DNA of 64,000 nucleotides from positions 1-64,000 of the forward strand of contig JAVKOQ010000269.1 in the NCBI GenBank assembly GCA_031835245.1. The letters are read 5' to 3'. The position numbers were made by a program, and so were the translations under genes. This document shows positions 1-9,629 of the stretch, in pieces. The notes beneath the pieces were generated by a model. The model searched no databases, was not told the DNA's origin, and saw only the letters and a program-made list of their open reading frames with translations. The stretch's first letter is position 1. Each line of letters starts with the position of its first letter. This DNA comes from Balamuthia mandrillaris. Taxonomy: Eukaryota > Discosea > Longamoebia > Balamuthiidae.

Positions 1-800
1 TGGTGACCTACGATGGCGGCGACGTTCGCTACGACGGAGGCAACGTGTATGATGGAGGCAACATCTACGACGGTGGCGATATCAGATACGACGGAGGAGA
101 TACTCGTTACGATGGAGGAGACATTCGCTACGACGGTGGCAATGTGGTCTATGATGGCGGAGATGTGCGCTATGATGGCGGCGACGTTCGTTATGACGGA
201 GGCGACATCAGGTACGATGGAGGGGAGATCCGTTATGATGGAGGCAACGTCTATGATGGTGGCGATATCCGCTACGACGGAGGTGACGTTCGCTATGATG
301 GTTATGATGGAGGAGATGTTCGCTATGACGGAGGTAATGTGATGTATGATGGAGGTGACGTTCGCTACGACGGCGGTGATGTTCGCTATGATGGTGGTGA
401 CATCCGTTACGATGGAGGCAACATCTATGATGGCGGCGATATCCGTTATGATGGAGGCGACATCCGCTACGATGGCGGTGACGTTCGTTATGATGGTTAT
501 GATGGAGGCAACATCTATGATGGCAGCGATATCCGTTATGATGGAGGCGACATTCGCTACGATGGCGGTGATGTCCGGTACGATGGAGGAAACATCTATG
601 ATGGAGGCAATGTCTATGACGGTGGCGACGTCCGCTACGATGGCGGGGACATTCGCTATGATGGAGGAGATATTCGTTACGATGGTGGCAATGTGGTCTA
701 TGATGGAGGAGACGTGGGCTACGATGGATACGATGGCGGCAACGTGGTCTACGATGGAGGGAATGTGGGCTATGACGGCAAAGCCTATGATGATGGAAAC
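1..800 (+). repeat. Coding tandem repeat, 18/21-bp units
   Basis: About 38-40 units of 21 bp (7 codons) or 18 bp (6 codons) encode the YDGG array. Units differ mostly at third codon positions, which suggests selection on the protein rather than very recent DNA amplification. Confidence 0.85.
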
Positions 801-869
801 GTGGTGGCCTACAATTCCAACAGCGGCGACAAGAGCTCAGCCACTCCTCTGGCCGTTTTCTGGTTTTAA
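3..869 (+). CDS. YDGG-repeat protein, 3' part of gene (5' end outside window)
   Basis: The frame is open from the window edge to a TAA at 867-869, so the true start lies upstream. Nearly the whole visible part is a degenerate tandem repeat of 7 residues (YDGGDVR, YDGGDIR) alternating with 6-residue units (YDGGNV, YDGGNI) and a few YDGYDGG joints. A short non-repetitive tail ends in PLAVFWF. Composition is almost only Tyr, Asp, Gly, Arg, Asn, Val and Ile; no membrane segment is visible. I do not recognise a family. Such Tyr/Gly/Asp-rich repeats could be a structural or extracellular protein, but that is inference. The repeat carries no stops in other frames either, so long antisense frames over it are shadows. 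Confidence 0.7.
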   Translation: MTYDGGDVRYDGGNVYDGGNIYDGGDIRYDGGDTRYDGGDIRYDGGNVVYDGGDVRYDGGDVRYDGGDIRYDGGEIRYDGGNVYDGGDIRYDGGDVRYDGYDGGDVRYDGGNVMYDGGDVRYDGGDVRYDGGDIRYDGGNIYDGGDIRYDGGDIRYDGGDVRYDGYDGGNIYDGSDIRYDGGDIRYDGGDVRYDGGNIYDGGNVYDGGDVRYDGGDIRYDGGDIRYDGGNVVYDGGDVGYDGYDGGNVVYDGGNVGYDGKAYDDGNVVAYNSNSGDKSSATPLAVFWF

Positions 870-1295
870 AGCAACACCTAATAACGGGCAATATGAGTCA
901 CGTGTTTCAGCTGCTAAAGATTTTTGTTTTGAAGTTGTTTTGGCTTTTAACTTCTTTTTATTCTTAACAACCTACTTTTTGTTGCTGGTATAACTTCTCT
1001 TTCTTTTTGTTTGTTTCTTTCTTTCTTTCTTTCTACGAAGAAACAAGAGGAGAATACAAACAATGTATACAGGACGCAATCGTCTGAGAGAGAGCGGGAG
1101 AGCAGATGAGTATCAAAGAGGACACTATCGGCAGATGGATTCGCAACATTCGGGGTGAATTGGTAGGCCTTGGGGTCAGGTGTTTGCTCAAAGCCGTTGA
1201 GATGAGAGAGAGCAGAGAGAGCAGAAAGCAGAGAGAGAGAGAGAGAACAGAGAGAGAGCGCAGAGAGCGCAGAGAGGAAGAAACACAGGGAGTAT

Positions 1296-1341
<46 letters not shown>

Positions 1342-1451
1342 ACAAAAACTAGCAAAAAAGGAATGCAATACACTCATAACAAAAGTTGTTTTTAAAAGAA
1401 AAAGGGGGTTTCCCCTCTGTTTGAAGGGAAAAGCATGAAAGTGAAAAGCGT
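870..1451. other. Convergent intergenic region with GA microsatellites
   Basis: Lies between the stop codons of the YDGG gene (+) and the myosin gene (-). It holds a TTTC run at about 1009-1034 and GA-rich simple sequence at about 1201-1340 with a pure (GA)n end. No coding exon is seen. Confidence 0.7.
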
Positions 1452-1888
1452 TTAACTGATCTCAAGTACATAGGTGGCGGGGAAGGCGCCGGTCTTCCCG
1501 TTGAGCTCACCCTGCCAAGTGCCCGAGCTGCTCTTCTGCGTGACGTTGATGATATCGCCGGCCCTGAAGCTTAGCTCCCTGGCGTTCCTCGCCTCGTAGT
1601 CGTGCTGGGCCTTCACCTTGCAGACGACGGGCATTCCCCTTTTCACCCCCGTCCTGTTGATCTGGCGGTCCTGCTGGGCCTTGGCCGCCTTTTGGCGCTT
1701 CTTGGGTCCGGCCGACTTGTCCAGCCCGCTGCCGGTGGAGACGGAGGTGACGGAGCCCTTTGCCTTGATCTCCACTTTGTCGCCCAGGCTCTCCTCTTTG
1801 GAAAATTGGAGGGTGCGTTTGCCGTGCTGTTATTGCCGCAAGAGAACAAGAGGTAAGGAAACAATAACAAAAACGAGAGAAGAGAAGA

Positions 1889-1919
<31 letters not shown>

Positions 1920-2155
1920 AGAAAAGAGAACCTTGGATTGGAAGGTGATTTCGCCGGAGCAGAAGGTGACGGTAACGCCTTTGGGTTGCCTGTCTCCGTT
2001 TTCTCTTGCTATTTCGCATGATATTTCGTAGATGGCTCCGACCACTTCTGTTTTTTTAGGTGTTTCAAAAGCGATGCTGCTGCCTTTGGAAGACTGGTTG
2101 TTAATGACCACCACTCCATCCGCGAGATCACTGCAAGGCCAGATATGATGTTAGA

Positions 2156-2195
<40 letters not shown>

Positions 2196-3888
2196 GACGG
2201 TGAAAGAGTAGTCTAACCTGAGTTGGATGGACTCGATATCAGGGATGGCAATCCTGTGGGTGACCTTCTTGCGGAAGGTGCCACCAATGAGATAAAGAGC
2301 ACCCTCACTGATGATCATAACGCGGGGCTTTGGTTTGCCCTTCTCCAACATGTTAACCTTATCAGCAAACACGACTCGCTTTTCGGCTTCATTTAAAATA
2401 AAAGTCAGTGAAATAAAAAACAGAGAGAGAGAGAGAGAGGGAACAGTGAAAAAGAAAAGGGAGAAAGAACGAAACTGAATTTCTTCGAGATAGACTTGTG
2501 AAGTCGAGAGCCTTTCGCCTTGATGTAATCTCCTTTGTATTGACGGAAGATAGAGTCCCTCCTTCGTTCCTTCTGTCCCCAAAATACTTCCGGAATGGCG
2601 TTACGAACCCTGCGCGCGAACGCCTTTCCTCTACAATCACGCCACTTGCCTTGAATGATCTACAAAGAATAAGAAACCGTTATTTTCTGTTACTTTTTCT
2701 ACCTTGCTGGTGCTCTCTCACTCGACAAGAAAGGCTTACCTTAACAATGTCATTCAACTTTTGCAATCTGAGCTCTTCCAATGTAAACAACTATTAAGAG
2801 GATTGTTTTAGATAGGCATGAAATAGAAAAAAGGTAAAACGTGAAAGATGAGAGAAGGTAAAACGTACAGTTTGAGGATTACGAATGAAGATCTTGGTCT
2901 TTCCCATTTCATAGGTGGAGGAGCCGCTCTTTCCGCTTTGCTTGATGTGGCAGTCCTGAAGGATGACCTCCACTCCTTCGCTGGGCGTACCGTTGAAGGT
3001 CGGGAAGGTTTTGTTGGACAAAATACGGAACCTGTGCATGAACTTGGCAAAGGTCTGTCGGTAGGCATAACCAGCTCTCCTTACGCGCACGTTCTCCAAC
3101 AAGCCGAGATAACGGATTTGGTTGGAGGTCAGCTCGTCTTCCATCTTATTGGCTGATTTGGTGGTGTTCGGACGAATACAACGGATGTAGTGAGGTGTAC
3201 ATGATCGCAGTCTGTATTTTGTTGGTTTAGCCAAAGACAAACACGACAGAGACAAAAATGAAATAAATAACTTACGTTGAAACTAGAGCTGTCACTTGAT
3301 TCTATGATTGTTTAGTTCTCAGTGAGCAAAAGTGATTTAACATGGAGGGGAGGGAGGGAGGGAGGGAGGAAGCGTACTCTAAATTGAGTGCCAGCAGTGG
3401 GGGGACGCTTCTTGGACTCAAAAGCATCCTTGGGGAACAGCTTCGACAAAAGAGGATCATTGGAGGTGGTAAGCACATCTCGCAAATCCCTGAAAAGGGT
3501 GTCCTTATTCTTGTCCAAGAAAGAGCCAACGGTATAAGTCACTTTGCCAGCATAGTGATCAAGAGTAAAGGTATCAAAGTCTCCGGCTTTCCCTGATGGT
3601 GGGTGGAAGTAAGGGTTGCTCTTGCATTGACGGTTGAGCTTTTCCAAGAAGCTCTGGTCTGTGCCTTTCGGGAAGAGACACTCTTCATCCAAAAGAGACA
3701 TCACGCCACCGCGCCCTTCGATGAGTTCTACACAGGGCCTGTTGTCAAAGTAGTCTACGGACTCCCATTTGATGCCTTCGCGGATGTACTCTTCCTGTTC
3801 TTCCTTCAGCGTTAAGTCGATGAAGATTTGGTGCAATTTTTCGTTTACATAGTCTGTCGAAAATGTTGGCAACGTGTTAAACAAAAAA

Positions 3889-3922
<34 letters not shown>

Positions 3923-4317
3923 CACTTATACAGAGCTGCTCAAAGGAGTTGTCTTGGAAGATTTCAAAGCCATAAATATCAAGTACACCGATGTTGAATT
4001 CGGAGGTGTGATCGCAGATTGACTCATTGATACGTTGCACCAACCAATCGAACATTTGGCTGTAGATTGCCTTTGCAAGGGCATCCCTTGTGTACAATGC
4101 CTAAAAATGTATACCACAAACGTAAGACAAGAAAAAGAGAAATAAATAAATAAAAAAGTACTTTTTCAACACCGAGGGGAACGTTGTATTCTTGAGTGGT
4201 GCTGCTGGCTCCACCAGCGGTCACAGTACGACTGGTAAGACTCTTTTCGAGCTCAACGTCTTGTTGACCCAACAACTTGGCCGTAATCTTCAACACTGAA
4301 GAAGCCAAATTAAATTT

Positions 4318-4357
<40 letters not shown>

Positions 4358-4503
4358 AAGAGTCAAACCATCTCTATTTTTAACTTTAGAAGTTTCGCCA
4401 GAGCCTTCAAACTCGAGGTTGCCAAGGTGTAATACAGCAGCAACCATTTTGAACAAAAAGTTCTGCTCCTCTTCAGCTAGACCAATCACATCCATAGCGT
4501 GCT

Positions 4504-4544
<41 letters not shown>

Positions 4545-5119
4545 GTAACCAATAGCCAAATATCCATTTAAAAAAATAGGAGAGAAACACATACCTTGGT
4601 CGCACGGAACTCGGCAGCGTCATTCATACCATCGACCACAAAGCAGCCACTTTGGTTCAAATAGTTAAAGGTTGATGGGTCTCCCAATTGCATTTCCTCT
4701 GTAACAGTTGTCAAAATGTGATGCTGAGAAGAGGGGAGAGAGGAGAGAGGAGAGAGGAGAGGAGAGAGAGAGAGAGGAGAGAGAGGAGAGAGAGGAGAGA
4801 GGAGAGAGGAGAGAGGAGAGAGGAGAGAGGAGAGAGGAGAGAGGAGAGAGGAGAGAGGAGAGAGGAGAGAGGGAGAGAGGGAGAGGAGAGAGGAGAGGAG
4901 AGAGGAGAGAGGAGAGAGGAGAGAGGAGAGAGGAGAGAGAGAGAGAGTTCTTTACGTCGTTGAGAAGCAGAAGCGCCAGCAATAAGTTGGTAAAAGATAT
5001 GAAAGTTGCGCTCATTCTGTGCCTGGAATACCACTAATGGAGTAAAAGAGAGCAATACGGCGTTAACGAGATGAAAGTAAACGCGTATCTTCGAGGGAGG
5101 GAGAGAGAGAGCGCAAGAG

Positions 5120-5164
<45 letters not shown>

Positions 5165-5964
5165 AGAACCAACCTCGAGACTTTTCTAACAAGTAATTGG
5201 TAATGCGTCCGCCAGTAGGATCACCGCCATAGTTGAACTGGATTTCAAAATATTTACCAAACCTACTGGAGTTGTTGTTCTGTACAGTTTTGGCATTACC
5301 AAAAGCCTTATTTAATGTGTTGAATTATCAGTATTAGTTGTTGCTTATTGAAATTGTCAAGGAGAAGAATAAACAAACCTCCAGGACAGGATTGGATTCG
5401 AGGATCTGTTCTTTGACCCGTTGTACGCTTTTGCTTTTGCCGGTAACGGCGGCAATATACTTCATGATAAACTTGGATGTTTCTGTCTTTCCGCTGCCGC
5501 TCTCTCCGCTGTTATGGAAACAGAATGGATTTTTGATCAGGTGAGATGAGAGACAAGGGATTAGGGTGGGAAAGTTGAGACCTAATAATGATGCATTGAT
5601 TCTGGCCTTCAGTAAGAAGAGAATGATAGGCATGCTCTGCAATGGAATATACATGAGGAGGCTCTTCAAAGATGTAACGTCCCTGTCATGCATGGGTGGA
5701 ACTTCCAGGTGAGAAGGGATTCGAGGGAGAGCAAAGAGAGCGAGAATAAGAAGAGAGAAACCTGATAAGTCTTGATGACTTGCTCGCTGTATATGCCGAG
5801 TTGTTGGTACGGGTTGATGGCTATCAATACTTGACCAATGTACGTCTGTCGATAATGAAAATAAGAAAAAGCAGAGGAAGAAAAAGATAAGAAGCGAGCA
5901 GAAAGCTGAAAGCAGAAAGCGACGCATGAAGAAGAACGAGAAGGAAAGAGAGGGAGAGAGAGCG

Positions 5965-6002
<38 letters not shown>

Positions 6003-6297
6003 AAGAGCAAGGAAGAAGAAAGAAAGAAAGCCGAGCAAGAAATAACGAGCAAGAAGAAAGGAAGGAATAACAAACGTAGATAAGATTGGCGTTGTAACGC
6101 TTCTTCAAAGTGGCAAGGATGCCATCATTGCTGATGTCTTCCAACAGTACCAAGTCGTCCACACCGTGTTCGAAGGCCTTTCATGTTACGGTGATTTATT
6201 TGACAATTTTTTGTTTAAATAAATATATACACCGAACATCCATGCAAACACAAACGTAACAAAACAATACGCTAACAGAGAAGGAAGCTCCTACCAT
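1452..6297 (-). CDS. Class I (short-tailed) myosin heavy chain, about 19 exons
   Basis: Actin-based membrane-linked motor. Exons run leftward: ATG alone at 6297-6295, then 6177-6076, 5845-5762, 5682-5582, 5508-5379 and on to the stop at 1452. Motor landmarks in order: P-loop GESGSGKTE (about 5508), relay [18 protein letters not shown] (about 3950), HYIRCIRPN (about 3190) and converter [12 protein letters not shown] (about 2880). One IQ-like stretch ([15 protein letters not shown]) and the RQYKGDYI tail motif lie near 2550-2650. TH1 covers about 2390-1800, and a C-terminal SH3 (ALYDY-like AQHDYEARN, then [15 protein letters not shown]) ends the protein. No Gly/Pro/Ala-rich TH2 is seen; only a short basic linker joins TH1 and SH3. 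The TEDS position reads Gln. A 26-nt exon lies at 3301-3276. Introns carry GA tracts on the + strand. Confidence 0.93.
4726..4947. repeat. GA-rich minisatellite (GGAGAGA units) in a myosin intron
   Basis: Roughly 220 bp of tandem 7-bp GGAGAGA units plus variants inside the intron between exons ending near 4955 and starting near 4708. On the sense (minus) strand it is pure pyrimidine. Confidence 0.85.
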
Positions 6298-6926
6298 GTT
6301 CGTTAGATAGTGCGATTACACACGCGATGCGATCGGTATTCTAGGTAGTGCAGATTTTAGCAGAAAAACCGAAAAGATGGTTGTTCGTCCCCGTTTGTTT
6401 TTTTTTTTTTTTTTTGGGTTCGAAAAAAAAAAGACTAGGAGAACGAAAACTTTAACGCTCGATGAAATCAAAAAGACAAAAGAACAAAAATTTATATATC
6501 ACAACACAAAAATGAAAAAAAAAAAGACTTTGCTCTTCTCTTTCTTTTTGTGTTTCGTCTTTGTCTTTTCTTTCTTCTTTTGTAGCCGTGAAGCCAGGAA
6601 AAAGGGTTAAATTAAATCTAAAAGACAAAAGTTAAACTTTGCCATTTTTGGAGTTTCATCTCGGTCGGAGTGGTTCCTATTGGATTATCTGATCTAGATC
6701 AAATATTTATGATCGATCTAGATTATCATTTCCTCGCTCTGATTCAAATCCTGTCCAGTCGCCTCCAGTGGGTCATCCCTATCCCTTCCGGAAGACACTT
6801 TTTATGCGTATCCAAAAAATTAATTTACCTTTTTACAATTTGGAAGTAAAAAGAAGAAGAAAGAAATTATCGAAGGGTCCGATTTTTAAAGGCGAGGTTC
6901 CCCCCAGAGACAAAGATTAAGCAAGG
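6298..6926. promoter_or_regulatory. Divergent promoter region between myosin I and the ankyrin gene
   Basis: Intergenic head-to-head region of about 630 bp with no coding exon. It has a poly-T run near 6398-6415, A-rich stretches, and two related palindromic sites: GATCTAGATC at 6691-6700 and GATCTAGAT at 6715-6723, a 9-bp inverted repeat (6692-6700 against 6715-6723) with a 14-nt spacer. Both genes probably start transcription here; the role of the palindromes is inference. Confidence 0.5.
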
Positions 6927-7964
6927 ATGCAGGGATCTTCCGGCGAGCAGATGACCTTGTTGTATGCTGCCTCTCGTGGCTACTTGAACGAGGCCAAGAA
7001 ACTCGTCAGCTCCACCTCTGTAAAAGAGAGAGATGACATGGACAACACTCCTCTACGTACGCTACTTTAAAAAAAAAAACAAATAAGGATTTTAGGACTG
7101 AGCGAATCATCAAACCCCCCCCCTTTTATTTTTTTGTTTCAAAAACAAAGATTTGGCCGCTGGAGCAGGCCACTTGGACATGGTGCAACTTTTGTTGGAG
7201 GACAAGTATGGCGCGGACATCAACGCCCAAAACGAACACGGCAAAACCCCTCTCCACCAAGCCGCCTGGAGGGGAAACCTTGCCATTGTAAAATTGCTTA
7301 CCGCTCGGTACTTCTTTTTGTTTTATTTTTTTTTCTCCTTTACTTTGTTTTTGCTTTTTTCTTTCTTTCTCTTTTTTCTCTTTTTATTTCTTATTCTCTT
7401 TTTTTTTATTTCTTTTTATTCTTTTTTCTTTTTTGATTTGTTCTTTTTTTTTCTTTTATTTCTTTTTGTTATTTGGTTTCGTTTTTTTTTGGTGTTTCGT
7501 TTTCGTGTTTGCTCTATTTATTTTAAGAAAACCAAAAAAAAAAAATGAACTCGAAAACAAAACTTTAGCGGCGCCAAACAAGACATTGAAGACCGAGATG
7601 GCCATTTGCCAAGAGACCTTGCACGAAATAAAGAGATTAGAGCCCTTCTGCCCAAACGTACGCCTCTTTTTTTTGTTCTTCTCACTTTTATCCTTGTCTT
7701 CAAGTCTTTTTTGTTATTTTCTTTTGTTATTTCTCTCTTTTTGTTATCATTTCATTCCAAGTTTTCCCCTGTTTGCTCCCTTTTTGTCATTTTATTCTTT
7801 TGTTTGTAGAAAGGATTCTTGCCTTTTTGTTCTTTGCCTTCCTTCCTTCCTTTCTTCCTTGCTTGTTGCTAATCCCACACAACCAACTATCTCCTTTTCT
7901 CCTCCCCTCAAACGCAGCAACGGAAGATGACTTGGGAGACCTTGGCGATTCAGACAGCGATTAA
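6927..7964 (+). CDS. Small ankyrin-repeat protein with acidic tail
   Basis: Four exons: 6927-7056, 7151-7307, 7569-7657 and 7918-7964. All have gt-ag introns rich in T on the coding strand, and the phases agree. The joined protein is about 140 residues. It has three ankyrin-type repeats, recognisable by TPLHLAAGAGHLDMVQLLLE, then TPLHQAAWRGNLAIVKLLTA, then a weaker GHLPRDLARNKEIRALL. It ends in an acidic tail (TEDDLGDLGDSDSD). The first repeat begins MTLLYAASRGYLNEAKKLV. Ankyrin folds bind protein partners; nothing shows which. The size and acidic tail resemble small regulatory ankyrin proteins (26S-assembly chaperones or myotrophin-like), but I cannot assign one. Confidence 0.85.
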
Positions 7965-8535
7965 ACAAAAAGTAAAAAACAAAATAAAAAAAACAAAGAG
8001 AAGAAAGAAAGAGAAGGATGCGCGTCACTGTTCAAAGAAAAAAGAAGAGAAGAGAAGAGCAAAGAGAAAAGAAAAGGAGGAAAAAAAAACTTTTTTGTTT
8101 GTTTTTTTATAGTTTTCCGAAAAGACAAAAAAAAAAAAGAAAAACACAACAATTATTGCCAAAAATCCTCCAAAATGATGGATAAAATCACCAAATATCG
8201 CGAATTTTACAAACATCCTCAAAAAATGGGGAAAAAATCACCAAATATCGCGAATTTTGGCGGGGTGGAAACGGAAAGGCCGTCGACGATTGGGCTCGCC
8301 GCTTGTCAGGAGACCGCAGAAAACTGGACGAAAGGGCGCGCCCTTTTAAGTTTACCGAGCTAAGGGCGACCAATGAGCGCGGAGAGAGCGGATCCGCTTT
8401 TCTTTTTATGGGCATCACGTTTTTTCTTTTTATACACGTTAAACGGGGTTTCACACCCTTCTTTTCTTCTTCTTATAAACGGACTGAACTACACGCTTGG
8501 AAAAAAAAAAAAATAAAAATAATCAAAAACAAACA
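7965..8535. promoter_or_regulatory. Intergenic region with a duplicated 50-bp block before the PEBP gene
   Basis: A-rich region downstream of the ankyrin gene. It contains a perfect 25-bp direct repeat (8184-8208 and 8234-8258, spacing exactly 50 bp) centred on the palindrome TCGCGA. The flanking 20 bp to the left is also similar in both copies. The second copy runs into TTTTGGCGGGG at 8255-8265. An A-rich leader precedes the PEBP start codon, as for other genes in this window. Confidence 0.6.
8255..8265 (+). promoter_or_regulatory. E2F/DP-like site upstream of the PEBP gene
   Basis: TTTTGGCGGGG fits the E2F/DP core (TTTSGCGS or its complement) closely. It lies about 270 bp upstream of the PEBP start codon at the edge of the duplicated block. 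Function is inferred from motif only. Confidence 0.35.
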
Positions 8536-9247
8536 CATGGACTCGCCTGCACACATGACCACGAACGATGTTGCTGAAAGAACGCTGTCGAGAGACGAGC
8601 TGAAAGCCATGGGAGAGATATTGCTCCCTTTCGAACCTTCTGTTCCTCTTAACGTAACCCTCACCGTCCTCTCTTGCTCTTTTGACATCTTTTGCTTTGG
8701 TTTATTCTGACAAGACCACTAAACCTCCAACTACGAAAGATATCATGGGAGGGAGCTGCCCTGTTGGACCAAAGAAAAGCTAAAGTGGACCCGAGCCGCG
8801 TGAGGGAGCGACCCTCCGTTAAGTTCACCCCAGAGCCTGGGGCTTATTACACGCTGGCATTGGTGGGTCCCGATGGGCCAAACCACAACACTTCCTCTGG
8901 GAGCTCCTGTTTTTGTCATCGTGTATGGTAACGTTGGTCTCTCTCTTTCTCTTCTCTGATGCTTCTCTCTGCTCCACTGCTCTCTCCTCTCGTCTCTCTC
9001 TTTCTTCTCTCTTCATCCTTCGCCTCTAATGCTGAAAACATAAGGCGGCACTGGTTGGTAGTCAATATTCGTGGCAATGAGGTGCAGAAGGGAGATGAGG
9101 TGACTGATTACAGCGGACCTTCTCCTCCCAAGGGGGCGGGTCTTCGCAGATACACGTTCGTGCTGTTCAAGCAGCCTTCCTCCATCGTTTGGACTCCTCT
9201 CATGAAGTATGTTATCCTTTTCTTTGTTCGTTTTCTGTTTATTTATT

Positions 9248-9278
<31 letters not shown>

Positions 9279-9398
9279 TTTTTTTTTTTTGTAAAAAGTG
9301 ACGCAAGAGGAAGGTCAGGTTTCAGCATCAACGACTGGGTCATTCGCCACAGGTTGCAGCCGGTAGGTTGTCAGCTTTTCTTTGCTGACGCTTCTTGA
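8536..9398 (+). CDS. Phosphatidylethanolamine-binding protein (PEBP/RKIP/FT family)
   Basis: Exons 8536-8653, 8740-8927, 9045-9206 and 9299-9398 join in phase to a protein of about 188 residues, the usual size of the family. Family signatures in order: PSVPLNISWEG, RERPSVKF, YYTLALVGPDGPN (the DPDxP region, with Gly for the first Asp), HWLVVNIRGNEV, GPSPPKGAGLRRYTFVLFKQ, and a C-terminal FSINDWVIRHRLQPVGCQLF. PEBP proteins bind anionic ligands and often tune kinase signalling; the ligand here is not predictable. The protein has no signal peptide and is probably cytosolic. Two E2F-like/TCGCGA elements lie upstream. Confidence 0.92.
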
Positions 9399-9504
9399 TG
9401 CCATTTCTTCACGAAGTAAATCCTTGTATAGGGAGACAAAAACTCCAGACAGAATACCGATTAGCTTTTCTGAACCAAATGCCTCCGCCAGTCGTGCTTT
9501 GTCC

Positions 9505-9544
<40 letters not shown>

Positions 9545-9629
9545 CGTGCTAAACAAACAAAGCTACGAAAAGCTCCTTAATAAGACATATAAACAAAAGA
9601 GAAGATGGTACTATACATAAAGGAACATC

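Noticed and set aside
208-891. Long minus-strand open frame (His/Arg-rich) antisense to the YDGG array
   Set aside because: The repeat has no stops in several frames; the frame is a by-product of the repeat codons.
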